64,000 bases of DNA. Origin: Shinella zoogloeoides (GTDB lineage Bacteria; Pseudomonadota; Alphaproteobacteria; Rhizobiales; Rhizobiaceae). A program made the position numbers and the translations under genes. The notes below the pieces were generated by a model that was not told the origin of the DNA, did not search any database, and saw nothing but the letters and a program-made list of their open reading frames with translations. Of the stretch, positions 45,112 through 54,671 are shown piece by piece. The first letter of the stretch is position 1. Every line of letters starts with the position of its first letter. The stretch lies in contig NZ_QNUJ01000005.1 of assembly GCF_003574625.1 (NCBI RefSeq), positions 124,001 to 188,000 on the forward strand, in the 5' to 3' direction.

Positions 45112-45851
45112 GGCGCTTGCTGCCCAATCTGCTGCGTTTCGCGGTGCTTGTCGTGCTGGTCACGTTCCTCGTGCAGCCGGCGCTTTTCGAGCCGCTGCTG
45201 AAGCCGCTGGTGCAGGCCAATGCGCCGGCGGTCTACAATCAGGGCAGCCTCCTGTCGCTGACGCTGTCGCATCTCGCCACGGTCTTCATCGCCACGCTGG
45301 CCGCGACCATCGTCGCCGTCGGCCTTGCCATTCTCGTCACGCGGCCGATCGGCGCGGAGTTCCTGCCGCTCTCGCGCAGCCTCGTGAATATCGGCCAGAC
45401 CTTTCCGCCGGTCGCCGTGCTGGCGCTGGCCGTGCCCGTCATCGGTTTCGGCGAGAAGCCGACGCTGATCGCGCTCTTCCTCTACGGCCTTCTGCCGATC
45501 TTCGAGAATGCCATGACCGGCCTTTCCACCCTGCCGCCCGCCATCATGGAGGCGGCGCGCGGCACGGGCATGACGGCCCGGCAGCGGCTAACCAAGGTGG
45601 AACTGCCGCTCGCCCTGCCGGTCATCCTCGCCGGCATCCGCCTTTCGGTGACCATCAGCCTTGCGACGGCCACCATCGGCTCGACGGTGGCGGCGAGGAC
45701 CCTCGGCGAGGTCATCATCGCGGGCCTGCAATCGAACAATCTCGCCTTCGTGCTGCAAGGCGGCCTCGTCGTCGCCGCGCTGGCGGTGCTGATCTACGAT
45801 GCCTTCTCCGCACTTGAGCGCGTTCTTTCGCGGCGGGTAGGCCGGGTCTAG
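45108..45851 (+). CDS. Osmoprotectant ABC transporter permease (YehW type)
   Basis: 247-residue membrane permease. Features are FPPVAVLALAVPVIGFGEKPTLIALFLYGLLPIFENAMTGL and the coupling loop ARGTGMTARQRLTKVELPLALPVI. It pairs with the larger permease to form a heterodimeric channel. It shares its stop region with the convergent Dabb gene: a CTAG tetranucleotide ends both reading frames. Confidence 0.92.
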   Translation: MRRLLPNLLRFAVLVVLVTFLVQPALFEPLLKPLVQANAPAVYNQGSLLSLTLSHLATVFIATLAATIVAVGLAILVTRPIGAEFLPLSRSLVNIGQTFPPVAVLALAVPVIGFGEKPTLIALFLYGLLPIFENAMTGLSTLPPAIMEAARGTGMTARQRLTKVELPLALPVILAGIRLSVTISLATATIGSTVAARTLGEVIIAGLQSNNLAFVLQGGLVVAALAVLIYDAFSALERVLSRRVGRV

Positions 45852-46165
45852 TCGTCGGTTTCGAGATCGTAGACGAGGATGCCGGCGACCCCGCCTTCCG
45901 CGGCGGCGACGAGCCGGGCGCCGGTTTCCCTGTGTCCGGGGTCTTCCAGATAGGCGTCACGGGAGAAGCTATCGGCGAAGTCGACGATGAAGCCGTCGCT
46001 GAAGCCCTTGTCCATGCCCGTTTCCGGGCTGACATTGGTGCCGATATGCACGGCGACCATGCCCGGCAGGCGATCCTTCAAAGCGTCGATCTCATTGAAG
46101 AGTTCGGTCTTGTAGGCGACGGAAATGGTCGGCTTGAAGCGGATGAAGACGCAGTGGCGGATCAT
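45848..46165 (-). CDS. Dabb family (stress-responsive alpha/beta barrel) protein
   Basis: 105-residue ferredoxin-like fold protein of the Dabb family: MIRHCVFIRFKPTIS at the start, then LKDRLPGMVAVHIGTNVSPETGMDKGFSDGFIVDFADS. Family members act as small dimeric enzymes or stress proteins; the role here is unknown. It is the last gene of the minus-strand operon containing two GMC oxidoreductases and an SDR, 9 bp after the preceding gene. Confidence 0.85.
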   Translation of the reverse strand: MIRHCVFIRFKPTISVAYKTELFNEIDALKDRLPGMVAVHIGTNVSPETGMDKGFSDGFIVDFADSFSRDAYLEDPGHRETGARLVAAAEGGVAGILVYDLETDD

Positions 46166-46174
46166 GGCAAACCC

Positions 46175-47830
46175 CTATCGGATATCGGCGCGGGCACGCG
46201 GGCGCGTGTCGTTGCGCTCATATGAGAAGACCTGCGCCGGCAGCGCCGGCAGGCCGCGGATGATGTCGGCGCCCTTCTCGCCCACCATGATGGTCGGCGC
46301 ATTGGTGTTGCAGGAGGGAACGCGCGGCATGACGGAACTGTCGCAGACGCGCAAACCTTCAAGTCCGTGCACCTTCAGGTCCAGCCCGACGACCGCATCC
46401 GCGCCCGTGCCCATCTTGCAGGTGCCGACCGGGTGGTGGTCGGTCTTGGCATTGGCGCAGCCGTATTCGAACAGGTCCTCGTCGGTGGCGAATTTCGGTC
46501 CGGGCAGGCGCTCGGCCATGACATAGGGTTTTAGCGCGGCCTGCTGCATGATCTCGCGGGCGATCTTCAGCCCCTCGATCGACATCTTCCGGTCGTGCGG
46601 GTCTTCCCAGTAGTTCGGGTCGATCAGCGGCGCGGCCGAGGGATCGGCGGAGGCAAGGCGCACCGTGCCTTTCGAGCGGGGGTGGAGATAGGCGGAATTC
46701 AGTGTCACGCCGGCATTTTTCAGCCGCTCCACGCCCGCCTCGATGCCGGAGCCGAGGCCGAGATGGAACTGGATATCCGGCGAGCGGGCCTGCGGGTCGG
46801 CATACCAGAAGCCGCCCGTCTCGAAGAGCGAGGAGGCGACGGGACCGGAGCGGAAGAGCACATATTGCAGGCCGGCCCAGAGCGTGCGGTGCAGCTTCGC
46901 GACGCCGTCATAGGTGTGGTCGCCGGTGCATTCGCAGATGACGAAGAGGTCGAGATGGTCCTGCATGTTCGAGCCGACGCCCGGCAGGTCGTGCTTCACC
47001 TCGACGCCGACGGATCGCAGATGATCGGCCGGGCCGATGCTCGATTGCTGCAGCAGCTTGGGCGAGCCGATGGCGCCCGACGTGACTAGCACCTCGCGCT
47101 CCGCCCGGATCGTCTCGACGCTGTTGCCCGTCACGACCTCGACGCCGACGGCGCGGGTTCCCTCCAGCACGATGCGGGCCACGCGGGCGCCGGTGCGGAT
47201 GGTGAGGTTCTTCCGCTCCCGGATCGGCGAAAGATAGGAAAGCGAGGCAGAGGAGCGGCGTCGGTTGCGTTGGGTGAGCTGGTAGAAGCCGACGCCGGCC
47301 TGCTGGCTTCCGTTGAAATCGTGGTTGTAGGGAATGCCGAGCTCCTGGCCGGCGCGGATATAGGCGTCGCAGATCGGCAGGGCCGAGACAGGCATGGAAA
47401 CGCCGAGCGGTCCGCCATAGGCATGGTAGTCGTCGGCGAAGCGCTGGTTGTCCTCGGCGCGCTTGAAATAGGGCAGGATCTCCCGGTAGCTCCAGCCCTC
47501 GCAGCCGTCCTCGCTGGCCCAGAGATCGTAGTCCGCCGCGTTGCCACGGGTATAGAGCTGGGCGTTGATCGAGGAGCCGCCGCCGATGACCTTGGCCTGC
47601 GTATAGCGCAGCACGCGGCCCTTCATGTGCTTCTGCGGCACGGTCTCCCAGCCCCAGCTCGCCACGCCCTTGGTCATCTTGGCGAAGCCCGCCGGCATGT
47701 GGAACAGCGGATTCCAGTCACCGCCGCCGGCTTCCAGCAGCAGCACGCGGATATCAGGGTCTTCCGAGAGCCGGTTCGCCAGCACGCAGCCCGCCGGTCC
47801 CGCGCCGGTGATGATATAGTCGTAGGTCAT
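46175..47830 (-). CDS. GMC family oxidoreductase, choline dehydrogenase-like
   Basis: 551-residue FAD-dependent alcohol oxidoreductase. The FAD site is DYIITGAGPAGCVLANRLSEDPDIRVLLLEAG, GMC signature 1 is near GGGSSINAQLYTRG, and signature 2 (GAIGSPKLLQQSSIG) is present. The active-site His-Pro-Val-Gly segment is DHHPVGTCKMG (about 485). It resembles BetA but sits in a sugar-transport operon, so a sugar or polyol alcohol is an equally likely substrate. Confidence 0.88.
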   Translation of the reverse strand: MTYDYIITGAGPAGCVLANRLSEDPDIRVLLLEAGGGDWNPLFHMPAGFAKMTKGVASWGWETVPQKHMKGRVLRYTQAKVIGGGSSINAQLYTRGNAADYDLWASEDGCEGWSYREILPYFKRAEDNQRFADDYHAYGGPLGVSMPVSALPICDAYIRAGQELGIPYNHDFNGSQQAGVGFYQLTQRNRRRSSASLSYLSPIRERKNLTIRTGARVARIVLEGTRAVGVEVVTGNSVETIRAEREVLVTSGAIGSPKLLQQSSIGPADHLRSVGVEVKHDLPGVGSNMQDHLDLFVICECTGDHTYDGVAKLHRTLWAGLQYVLFRSGPVASSLFETGGFWYADPQARSPDIQFHLGLGSGIEAGVERLKNAGVTLNSAYLHPRSKGTVRLASADPSAAPLIDPNYWEDPHDRKMSIEGLKIAREIMQQAALKPYVMAERLPGPKFATDEDLFEYGCANAKTDHHPVGTCKMGTGADAVVGLDLKVHGLEGLRVCDSSVMPRVPSCNTNAPTIMVGEKGADIIRGLPALPAQVFSYERNDTRPRARADIR

Positions 47831-47853
47831 GCTCTGTCCTCAGAATGCGCGGC

Positions 47854-48633
47854 CTAAAGCCGCCCGATGGCGAGGCCGCCGTCGAGATTGATCACCGAGC
47901 CGGTGGCGAAGGCGAACTTGCCGGCGGCGAGCGCCGCCGCGGCGTTGCCGATATCGCCAGGCTCGCCCCAGCGCTTCATCGGCACGAGGCCGCTTTCGAT
48001 GAGCGCGTCGTATTTCGCCGAGACGCCGGCCGTCATTTCGGACCGGATGATGCCGGGGCGGATCTCGAAGACGGAGATGCCGGTCTCCGCCAGCCGCAGT
48101 GCCAGCCCTTGGCTGAAGGCGGCCAGTCCCGCCTTGGTCATGCAATAGTCGAGCCGTTCGGGCGAGGTGAGGCCGGCCGAAATCGAGGTGATGTTGATGA
48201 TGGAGCGCGGGCCGCTCGCCTGTTTCGAATGCAGCATCGCCTTCAGCACGGCCTGGGTGAAGAAGACGGTGCCGCGCAGGTTCGTCGCGACGATGGTGTC
48301 GAAATTGTCGGGTGCGAGATCGAGGAAATCGCCGCGCACGACCGAGGCGATGCCGGCATTGTTGACGAGGCAACCGATAGCGCCGAGCCGGTCTTCGATG
48401 CTTGCTACGGTCGCCGCATGGCCGGAAACGTCGGCAAGGTCGCCTTTCAGGTAGATCGCCCGGGCGCCGAGCGCGCCAAGTTCGCCGAGCATGGCGTCGG
48501 TCGCAGCATCCGCCTCGCCGATGCCGGTAATGGCGATATCGAAGCCTTCGGCGGCAAGGGCCCTGGCGATGCCGAGGCCGATGCCGCGGCGGCCGCCGGT
48601 GACGATGGCGACGGGGCGTGGTGTGGTCGTCAT
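47854..48633 (-). CDS. SDR family oxidoreductase (3-ketoacyl-ACP reductase-like)
   Basis: 259-residue classical SDR. The dinucleotide motif is TGGRRGIGLGIA (about 13), the NNAG motif is in LVNNAGIAS, the Ser is in INITSISAG, and the YxxxK is DYCMTKAGLAAF (about 160). The C-terminal NLDGGLAIGRL fits the ketoreductase group. The start overlaps the preceding GMC gene as ATGA. A sugar or polyol dehydrogenase role is plausible from context. Confidence 0.88.
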   Translation of the reverse strand: MTTTPRPVAIVTGGRRGIGLGIARALAAEGFDIAITGIGEADAATDAMLGELGALGARAIYLKGDLADVSGHAATVASIEDRLGAIGCLVNNAGIASVVRGDFLDLAPDNFDTIVATNLRGTVFFTQAVLKAMLHSKQASGPRSIINITSISAGLTSPERLDYCMTKAGLAAFSQGLALRLAETGISVFEIRPGIIRSEMTAGVSAKYDALIESGLVPMKRWGEPGDIGNAAAALAAGKFAFATGSVINLDGGLAIGRL

Positions 48634-50138
48634 GCGGCAAGGTCCCTCGATTGGATGTGGTTCGCCACCCGCAGCGCCTGCGCGGCGACCGTCAGCGCGG
48701 GGTTCACCGCGGCCGAGGTGGGCAGATAGGAGGCGTCGACCACGAAGAGGTTCGGATGGTCATGGGCGCGGCACCAGATGTCGAGCGGTGCATCCTTCGG
48801 ATCGTTGCCGATGCGCACGGTGCCGCACTGGTGCGAGGGCGTGCGCTTGTCGAAAGCGCGCGCGAGTACGATCGGGAAGCCTGCCTTCTTCAGCGCGCCC
48901 TTCAGTTTCGCCACGAGGTCGAGGTGGGCCTGCCAGTTGGTGCGGGTCCATTTCATGACGATGCGGTCGCGGTCGACCATGATGCGGCTTTCGGGATGCG
49001 GCAGGTCCTCGCTCATCGCGTAGAAATCGATGGCGCGGCTTGCCACCTGCTCCAGCAGCCATTCCGGCACGGAGGGCATGTTGGCCTTCAGGATCTTTCC
49101 CGAGACGCGGCCGAGAAGCTGCACATTGCCGAGCGGCGGGCCGCCGTTGCCGTCCGAGAGGTAGTAGTCGTTGAAGCCGAAGCTCTTCTGGTAGACCGAG
49201 GTGTTGCGGTAGAAGGGCGAGAGGCCGATCACGGCGCTCGAATTGTGGTTCATGAAGTTGCGGCCGACCTGATCGGAGCTGTTGGCAAGCCCCTTCGGGA
49301 AGGCCTCCGAGGCAGAGCGCAGCAGGAGCACGGCCGATTGCACCGCGCCGGCCGAAAGGATCACCAGCTTCGGCGAAAGGCTTTCCGCTGTGTCGCCACG
49401 CTTGTAGTGCACGGTCGAGATGGTGCGGCCATGCGGAGCGGTGGCGAGCCGTGTCACCCGGCAATTGGTGCGAAGCTCGACATTCGGATGTTTCAGCGCT
49501 TCGGCAAGCGCCGTGCTTTCCGCATCCATCTTGCCGTCATTGCAGTTCGGATGCGCATCCCACGGCGTCTTCGCCTTGGCGAGCCAGCGGTCGATATCGA
49601 CACCGAGGGGCAGGGAATAGGGGTGCAGCCCGTTCGCCCTCATCTTCGCGCGGACTGTCGCGATGGCCGGCTCGTCCGGCACGGGCGAAAAGGGGTAGGG
49701 CGCGGAATGATGCGGTTCGGTCGGGTCTTCGCCGAGCGTGCCGCGCACGTTGTAGAGCTTTTCGGCTGCGGAATACCATGGCTCAAGCTCTTCATAGGGG
49801 AAGGGCCAGGCGGGGGAGATGCCCTCGCGGTGGCGCATCTCCTCGAAATCTTCCTTCCGGTAGCGCACGAGAACTGCGCCGTAGAATTTCGAATTGCCGC
49901 CGACATTGTAGTAGTTGCCGGGGTTGAAGGCGGTGCCGTCGGCCTCGTACCACATCTCCTTCGGGCGGAAATGGCCGCGCTGGAAGATCGCGCGCTGGTC
50001 GCGGTTCTCCGGGCGGTCGGGCAGGTGGTCGCCCGCTTCGAGGATGACGATCCTTGCGCCCGTCGGGGCGAGTGCGGCGGCCATGGTGGAGCCGCCGATG
50101 CCCGATCCGATGATGACGATGTCCGGCTGCGTGGTCAT
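48630..50138 (-). CDS. GMC family oxidoreductase
   Basis: 502-residue FAD-dependent oxidoreductase, distinct from the other GMC protein in this operon. The FAD site is DIVIIGSGIGGSTMAAALAPTGARIVILEAG. Further features are NYYNVGGNSKFYGAVLVRYR, SAGAVQSAVLLLRS, SHQCGTVRIG and NLFVVDASYLPTSAAVNPALTVAAQALRVA. The start at 50138 lies 8 bp after the ATPase stop. The substrate is likely related to the sugar imported by the transporter. Confidence 0.88.
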   Translation of the reverse strand: MTTQPDIVIIGSGIGGSTMAAALAPTGARIVILEAGDHLPDRPENRDQRAIFQRGHFRPKEMWYEADGTAFNPGNYYNVGGNSKFYGAVLVRYRKEDFEEMRHREGISPAWPFPYEELEPWYSAAEKLYNVRGTLGEDPTEPHHSAPYPFSPVPDEPAIATVRAKMRANGLHPYSLPLGVDIDRWLAKAKTPWDAHPNCNDGKMDAESTALAEALKHPNVELRTNCRVTRLATAPHGRTISTVHYKRGDTAESLSPKLVILSAGAVQSAVLLLRSASEAFPKGLANSSDQVGRNFMNHNSSAVIGLSPFYRNTSVYQKSFGFNDYYLSDGNGGPPLGNVQLLGRVSGKILKANMPSVPEWLLEQVASRAIDFYAMSEDLPHPESRIMVDRDRIVMKWTRTNWQAHLDLVAKLKGALKKAGFPIVLARAFDKRTPSHQCGTVRIGNDPKDAPLDIWCRAHDHPNLFVVDASYLPTSAAVNPALTVAAQALRVANHIQSRDLAA

Positions 50139-50146
50139 GGAAGTTC

Positions 50147-51262
50147 TCAGGCGATGCGAAGCTGGCTGGCCGGATCGAAGAACACGGCCTTGTCGAGGTT
50201 GAAGGCAAGGCGCGCGGTCTGGCCGGCGGATATCCGCACATCGGCACGAAGCCGCGCGACGATCTCCTTGCCGCCGAGCTGGGTGACGGCGAAGGTATCG
50301 GCGCCGGCCGGCTCCACCACTTCGATCAGGCAATCGCCTTCGGCCACGGTGCGGGCATTGCGGTCCGCGCCATCAGGGTCGGTCAGCGCTTCAGGGCGGA
50401 TGCCGAAGATGATTTCCTTGCCGCCGTAGGCCGAAAGGCTGGCCGGGGCATTCGGCACCGAGAGCACCAGCGGCTCGGCCTGATGGCGGGCGAGCGAGAC
50501 GGCAAGGCCGGAGCCGTTGTTCTCGACCTTGCCCTTGAGCAGGTTCATCGCGGGCGAGCCCATGAAGTCGGCGACGAAGGTGTTGGCCGGGTTGTTGTAG
50601 ATCTCCGCCGGCGTGCCGAACTGCTGCAGCACACCGTCCTTCAGCACGGCGATCTTGGTGGCGAGCGTCATCGCCTCGATCTGGTCGTGCGTCACATAGA
50701 CGATGGTGGTCTTCATGCGGTGGTGCAGGCGCTTGATTTCCGTGCGCATGTCGACGCGCAGCTTGGCGTCGAGGTTCGACAGCGGCTCGTCGAACAGGAA
50801 GAGTTTCGGGTCGCGCACCAGCGCCCGGCCCATGGCGACGCGCTGGCGCTGGCCGCCTGAGAGCTGGCCGGGCTTGCGGTCGAGCAGATGGCCGATCTGC
50901 AGCATGTCGGCAACCTGCTTGATCGCCTTGTCGCGCTCCTCCTTCGGAACGCCGCGGATCTCCATGCCGAAGGCGATGTTCCCGGCTACCGTCATGTTCG
51001 GATAGAGCGCATAGGACTGGAACACCATGGCGATGTCGCGCTTGGACGGGTGCAGGCCCGCGACCGAGCGCCCGTCGATGGCGATGTCGCCCGAGGAGAT
51101 CGGCTCCAGCCCGGCGATGGTGTTGAGCAGCGTGGACTTGCCGCAGCCGGAGGGGCCGACGAGCACGAGGAAGCCGCCCTGCTCGATCTCCAGGTTGATG
51201 TCCTTCAGGATTTCCAGCGCGCCGTAGGACTTGCGCAGATTGCTGATCTTGAGGAACGACAT
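50147..51262 (-). CDS. Carbohydrate ABC transporter, ATP-binding protein (UgpC/MalK type)
   Basis: 371-residue ATPase: Walker A GPSGCGKST (about 37), Q-loop VFQSYALYPN, signature LSGGQRQRVAMGRAL, Walker B FLFDEPLSNLD and VTHDQIEAM. The C-terminal MalK-type beta domain (about 245-371) is complete. Such ATPases often serve several sugar transporters. The gene is 5 bp after the second permease. Confidence 0.93.
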   Translation of the reverse strand: MSFLKISNLRKSYGALEILKDINLEIEQGGFLVLVGPSGCGKSTLLNTIAGLEPISSGDIAIDGRSVAGLHPSKRDIAMVFQSYALYPNMTVAGNIAFGMEIRGVPKEERDKAIKQVADMLQIGHLLDRKPGQLSGGQRQRVAMGRALVRDPKLFLFDEPLSNLDAKLRVDMRTEIKRLHHRMKTTIVYVTHDQIEAMTLATKIAVLKDGVLQQFGTPAEIYNNPANTFVADFMGSPAMNLLKGKVENNGSGLAVSLARHQAEPLVLSVPNAPASLSAYGGKEIIFGIRPEALTDPDGADRNARTVAEGDCLIEVVEPAGADTFAVTQLGGKEIVARLRADVRISAGQTARLAFNLDKAVFFDPASQLRIA

Positions 51263-51267
51263 GAGCG

Positions 51268-52149
51268 TTATCCTTTCACGGCGCCGGACATCAGGCCGCG
51301 CACGAAGTAGCGTCCGGAGACGATGTAGACGATGAGGGTGGGCAGGGCCGCGAGGATCGCGCCGGCAAAGTGCACGTTGTATTCCTTCACGCCCGTCGAG
51401 GAGGAGACGAGGTTGTTGAGCGCCACCGTCATCGGCGTCGTGTCCGCGCCGGAGAAGGAGGCGCCGAACAGGAAGTCGTTCCAGATATTGGTGAACTGCC
51501 AGATGACCGAGACGACGATGATCGGACCGGAGGAGGGCAGCAGGATGCGGTAGAAGATCTGGAAGAAGCTCGCCCCGTCGATCTGTGCCGCGCGCACCAG
51601 CTCGGTCGGGAAGTTCTCATAGTAGTTGCGGAAATAGAGCGTCGTGAAGCCGAGACCGTAGATGATGTGCACGAAGGTCAGGCCCCAGATCGAGCCGGCC
51701 AGCCCGATCATGCCGAGAATGCGCGCCATCGGGATGAGCACGATCTGGAACGGAATGAAGCAGGAGAGCAGCAGCAGGCCGAAGAAGACGTTCGAGCCCC
51801 TGAACTGCCACTTGGTCAGCACGTAGCCGTTCAGCGCGCCGATGATCGTGGAGATCGCGACGGCCGGCACGACCATCAGGATCGAGTTGATGAAGAACGG
51901 GCGCAAGCCCGTCGGCTGCACGCCGATCTGCGCCGTCGACCAGGCCGAGATCCAGGGTTCGATCGTCCATTGCTGCGGCAGGTTCAGCATGCCGCCCTGG
52001 CGGATTTCCTCCAGCGGCTTCAGCGAGTTCACCAGCATCACATAGAGCGGCAGCAGGTAGTAGAACGCGAAGAGGGTGAGGGCGGTGTAGATGAGGGCGC
52101 GCGTCAGCTTGCCGTGGGTGATGATGTTGTCGGGGCTGGGAGCGCTCAT
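51268..52149 (-). CDS. Carbohydrate ABC transporter permease (MalG type)
   Basis: 293-residue permease with about six hydrophobic segments. The coupling loop is ELVRAAQIDGASFFQIFYRILLPSSGPIIVVS. The N-terminal LTLFAFYYLLPLYVMLVNSLKPLEEI is the standard MalG entry. The start at 52149 overlaps the first permease stop (ATGA). Confidence 0.93.
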   Translation of the reverse strand: MSAPSPDNIITHGKLTRALIYTALTLFAFYYLLPLYVMLVNSLKPLEEIRQGGMLNLPQQWTIEPWISAWSTAQIGVQPTGLRPFFINSILMVVPAVAISTIIGALNGYVLTKWQFRGSNVFFGLLLLSCFIPFQIVLIPMARILGMIGLAGSIWGLTFVHIIYGLGFTTLYFRNYYENFPTELVRAAQIDGASFFQIFYRILLPSSGPIIVVSVIWQFTNIWNDFLFGASFSGADTTPMTVALNNLVSSSTGVKEYNVHFAGAILAALPTLIVYIVSGRYFVRGLMSGAVKG

Positions 52150-53027
52150 CGGCCTTTGCCTCCGCGGATTTCGGAATAGAGATAGGGGATGATGATCGAG
52201 AAGATCATGACCAGCATGATGATCGCCGAGGAGGCGCCGATGCCCATCTGGTTGCGGGTGAAGGTGTAGGAATACATGAAGGTCGCCGGCAGTTCGGTCG
52301 CCTGTCCCGGCCCGCCGCCGGTGAGCGCCACGACGAGGTCGTAGGCCTTGATGGCGAGGTGGGCGAGCACGACGAAGGCGGAGAGGAAGACGGGGCGCAT
52401 CAGCGGAATGATGATGCGGCGGTAGATGGTGCCCGTTGTCGCGCCGTCGATCTGCGCGGCCTTGATGATCTCGTTGTCGACGCCGCGCAGGCCGGCGAGG
52501 AACATGGCCATGACGAAGCCGGAGGATTGCCAGACGGCGGCGATCACCACGCAGTAGATGGCGTAGTTGCGGTCCTTGATCCAGTTGAAGGCGAAGCTTT
52601 CCCAGCCCCAGAGATGCATGGTGTTCTCGAGGCCGATGCCGGGGTCGAGGAACCATTTCCAGGCGGTGCCCGTCACGATGAAGGAGAGCGCCATCGGGTA
52701 GAGGTAGATCGGTCTGAGGATGCCTTCCGCCCGGATCTTCTGGTCGAGCAGGATGGCGAGCGCCAGGCCCAGCACCGAGCAGATGACGATGTAGAGCGAG
52801 GCGAAGATCGCAAGGTTGGAGATCGCCCGCCACCAGTGCGGCAGCGCCCAGAGCTTGGAATAGTTGCTCAGTCCCACGAAATTGTAGGAGGGCAGCATCT
52901 TGCTGTCCGTCAGCGACAGGAAGCCCGTATAGGCGATGAAGCCGTAGACGAAGACGAGCACGATGAGGAAACTGGGTGCCAGCACGAGCTTCGGCAGAAG
53001 CTCCTGCAGCCGGCTTCGGCTATCCAT
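52146..53027 (-). CDS. Carbohydrate ABC transporter permease (MalF type)
   Basis: 293-residue permease with about six hydrophobic segments. The coupling loop is EIIKAAQIDGATTGTIYRRIIIPLMRPVFLSA, and PSFLIVLVFVYGFIAYTGFLSLTDSK is the N-terminal TM and periplasmic start. The ATG at 53027 is chosen over a GTG at 53039. A 159-bp gap with a palindromic repeat separates it from the binding-protein gene. Confidence 0.92.
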   Translation of the reverse strand: MDSRSRLQELLPKLVLAPSFLIVLVFVYGFIAYTGFLSLTDSKMLPSYNFVGLSNYSKLWALPHWWRAISNLAIFASLYIVICSVLGLALAILLDQKIRAEGILRPIYLYPMALSFIVTGTAWKWFLDPGIGLENTMHLWGWESFAFNWIKDRNYAIYCVVIAAVWQSSGFVMAMFLAGLRGVDNEIIKAAQIDGATTGTIYRRIIIPLMRPVFLSAFVVLAHLAIKAYDLVVALTGGGPGQATELPATFMYSYTFTRNQMGIGASSAIIMLVMIFSIIIPYLYSEIRGGKGR

Positions 53028-53070
53028 GGTCGATACCACCGTTAGTGTGTGTTTGCGGCGGCGGGGCCGC

Positions 53071-53180
53071 GCCCCTCATCCGCCTGCCGGCACCTTCTCC
53101 CCGCAGGCGGGGAGAAGGATGTTGCCGTGACCTCTCCGTCTGCCTCTCCCCGTGAACGGGGAGAGGGTCGGGTGAGGGGC
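53071..53180. repeat. Palindromic intergenic element with two hairpins
   Basis: Outer GCCCCTCA/TGAGGGGC ends enclose two perfect stems: 53094-53117 (CTTCTCCCCG core) and 53143-53166 (CCTCTCCCCG core). This resembles rhizobial intergenic mosaic elements. It lies between the binding-protein and permease genes of one operon, where hairpins could tune mRNA levels. Confidence 0.7.
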
Positions 53181-53186
53181 AGTTGC

Positions 53187-54437
53187 TTACTTTGCAGCCT
53201 CGACGGCGGCCTTCAGTTCCGTCACGGCTTCCTCGGAGGAAAGCTCGCCGTTGAACTGGCGGGTCACGACGTCATAGATCGCGTTCTTGACGGAGGCCGG
53301 GTTGGCGTGGCCGTGCGCCATGGAGCCGAACAGCGTGCCGTTGGTGTTGGCTTCGGCCAGGTCCTTGATGGCCTTCTTGCCGCAATCGTCGAAGGCCTCG
53401 TCCGAGACGTCCGTGCGGGCCGGGGCCGAGCCCTTGACCACGTTGAAGGCCGACTGGAAGACCGGGTTCTCGATGGCCGAGGCCATGGCGAGCTGGGCCG
53501 GAACCTTGTCTTCGGCAACCTTGAACATCGCGAACTGGTCGGAGTTGAAGGTCACGGAGCCCTGCGTGCCGGGGAAGCGCATGCAGACGAAGTCGCCGCC
53601 CGGCTTCTTGCCGGCCTTGATGAACTCGCCCTTCGCCCAGTCGCCCATGAACTGCAGGCCGGCCTTGCCTTCGATGACCATGGCGGAAGCAAGGTTCCAG
53701 TCACGACCCGAGAAGTTGTCGTCCACGTAGGAGCGCAGCTTCGTCATGCGGTCGAAGGCTTCCTTCATCTGGGCGCTGCCCAGCGTTTCCGGATCGAGGT
53801 CGATGAAAGCCTTCTTGTAGAAGTCGTTGCCGAAGGAGAGCACGACCGCGTCGAAGATCGTCGCGTCCTGCCACGGCTGGCCACCATGGGCGACCGGCGT
53901 GATGCCCTGTTCCTTGAACTTGTCGAGAAGGGCGACGAGTTCATCCCAGTTCTGCGGTTCCTTGCCGCCGGCCTTGTCGAGCGCGACCTTGTTGATCCAC
54001 ATCCAGTTGGTGGAGTGGACGTTGACCGGGGCGGCGATCCAGTGGCCGTCATACTTCGAGAACTGCTGCAGGGCGGTCGGGATTACCTTGTCCCAGCCTT
54101 CCTTGGCGGCAACTTCATCGAGATTGCCGAGCGCGCCTTCCTTGGCCCAGTCGAGAATGTCGAAGCCGAGCATCTGCACCGCGGTCGGTGCGTTGCCGGC
54201 CGTAACGCGGGCGCGCAGGACGGTCATCGCTTCCGTGCCGCCGCCGCCGGCAACCGGCATGTCGGTCCAGGTGATGCCCTTGGATTCGAGGTCCTTCTTG
54301 AGAACGTCGAGCGCGGCGGCTTCACCGCCCGAAGTCCACCAGTGGAGGACTTCCACGTTTTCGGCTGCGCGGGCGGCGGTGCCACCCATGCCCATCAGCA
54401 CCGCAATCGCTGCAGTGGTCGTCAGAAACTTGCGCAT
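53187..54437 (-). CDS. Carbohydrate ABC transporter, substrate-binding protein
   Basis: 416-residue family 1 extracellular sugar-binding protein. A signal peptide (1-24, ending TAARAAE) precedes [81 protein letters not shown] is also typical. Similarity in layout to glucose/mannose-type binding proteins is only suggestive. It is the first gene of the operon, divergent from the LacI regulator across a 332-bp region with two LacI-type palindromes. Confidence 0.9.
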   Translation of the reverse strand: MRKFLTTTAAIAVLMGMGGTAARAAENVEVLHWWTSGGEAAALDVLKKDLESKGITWTDMPVAGGGGTEAMTVLRARVTAGNAPTAVQMLGFDILDWAKEGALGNLDEVAAKEGWDKVIPTALQQFSKYDGHWIAAPVNVHSTNWMWINKVALDKAGGKEPQNWDELVALLDKFKEQGITPVAHGGQPWQDATIFDAVVLSFGNDFYKKAFIDLDPETLGSAQMKEAFDRMTKLRSYVDDNFSGRDWNLASAMVIEGKAGLQFMGDWAKGEFIKAGKKPGGDFVCMRFPGTQGSVTFNSDQFAMFKVAEDKVPAQLAMASAIENPVFQSAFNVVKGSAPARTDVSDEAFDDCGKKAIKDLAEANTNGTLFGSMAHGHANPASVKNAIYDVVTRQFNGELSSEEAVTELKAAVEAAK

Positions 54438-54544
54438 CGTATTCCTCCCGTTTGCAAGTTCATGGGCGAGAGCCTCCTCCCGCCGATTTCCCCGAGGCCC
54501 GAAGGCGCGTCGGAATTTGGTCCATGGCTCAAAGCGCCGCGCCA

Positions 54545-54562
54545 ATTTAAAACGTTGTAAAT
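54545..54562. promoter_or_regulatory. LacI-type operator-like palindrome (site 1)
   Basis: ATTTAAAACGTTGTAAAT is an imperfect 18-bp palindrome centred on AACGTT, the central-CG form bound by LacI-family repressors. It lies about 108 bp upstream of the sugar-binding protein gene, within the 332-bp divergent region (54438-54769). Confidence 0.6.
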
Positions 54563-54671
54563 TTGCGGAGTCAAGCCGGGATGGAGCGCGGTGAAGGCTC
54601 TCTTGATAAATGCGGTAAATTCCGGAAGTGCAGGCAGGTAAGCCGTTCCGAACGGCTTTGTGCGACGCACT

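Noticed and set aside
46175-47830. betA of a choline-to-betaine pathway
   Set aside because: No betB or betI is adjacent, and it sits in a sugar-transport operon; the nearby osmoprotectant transporter is in a separate convergent unit.
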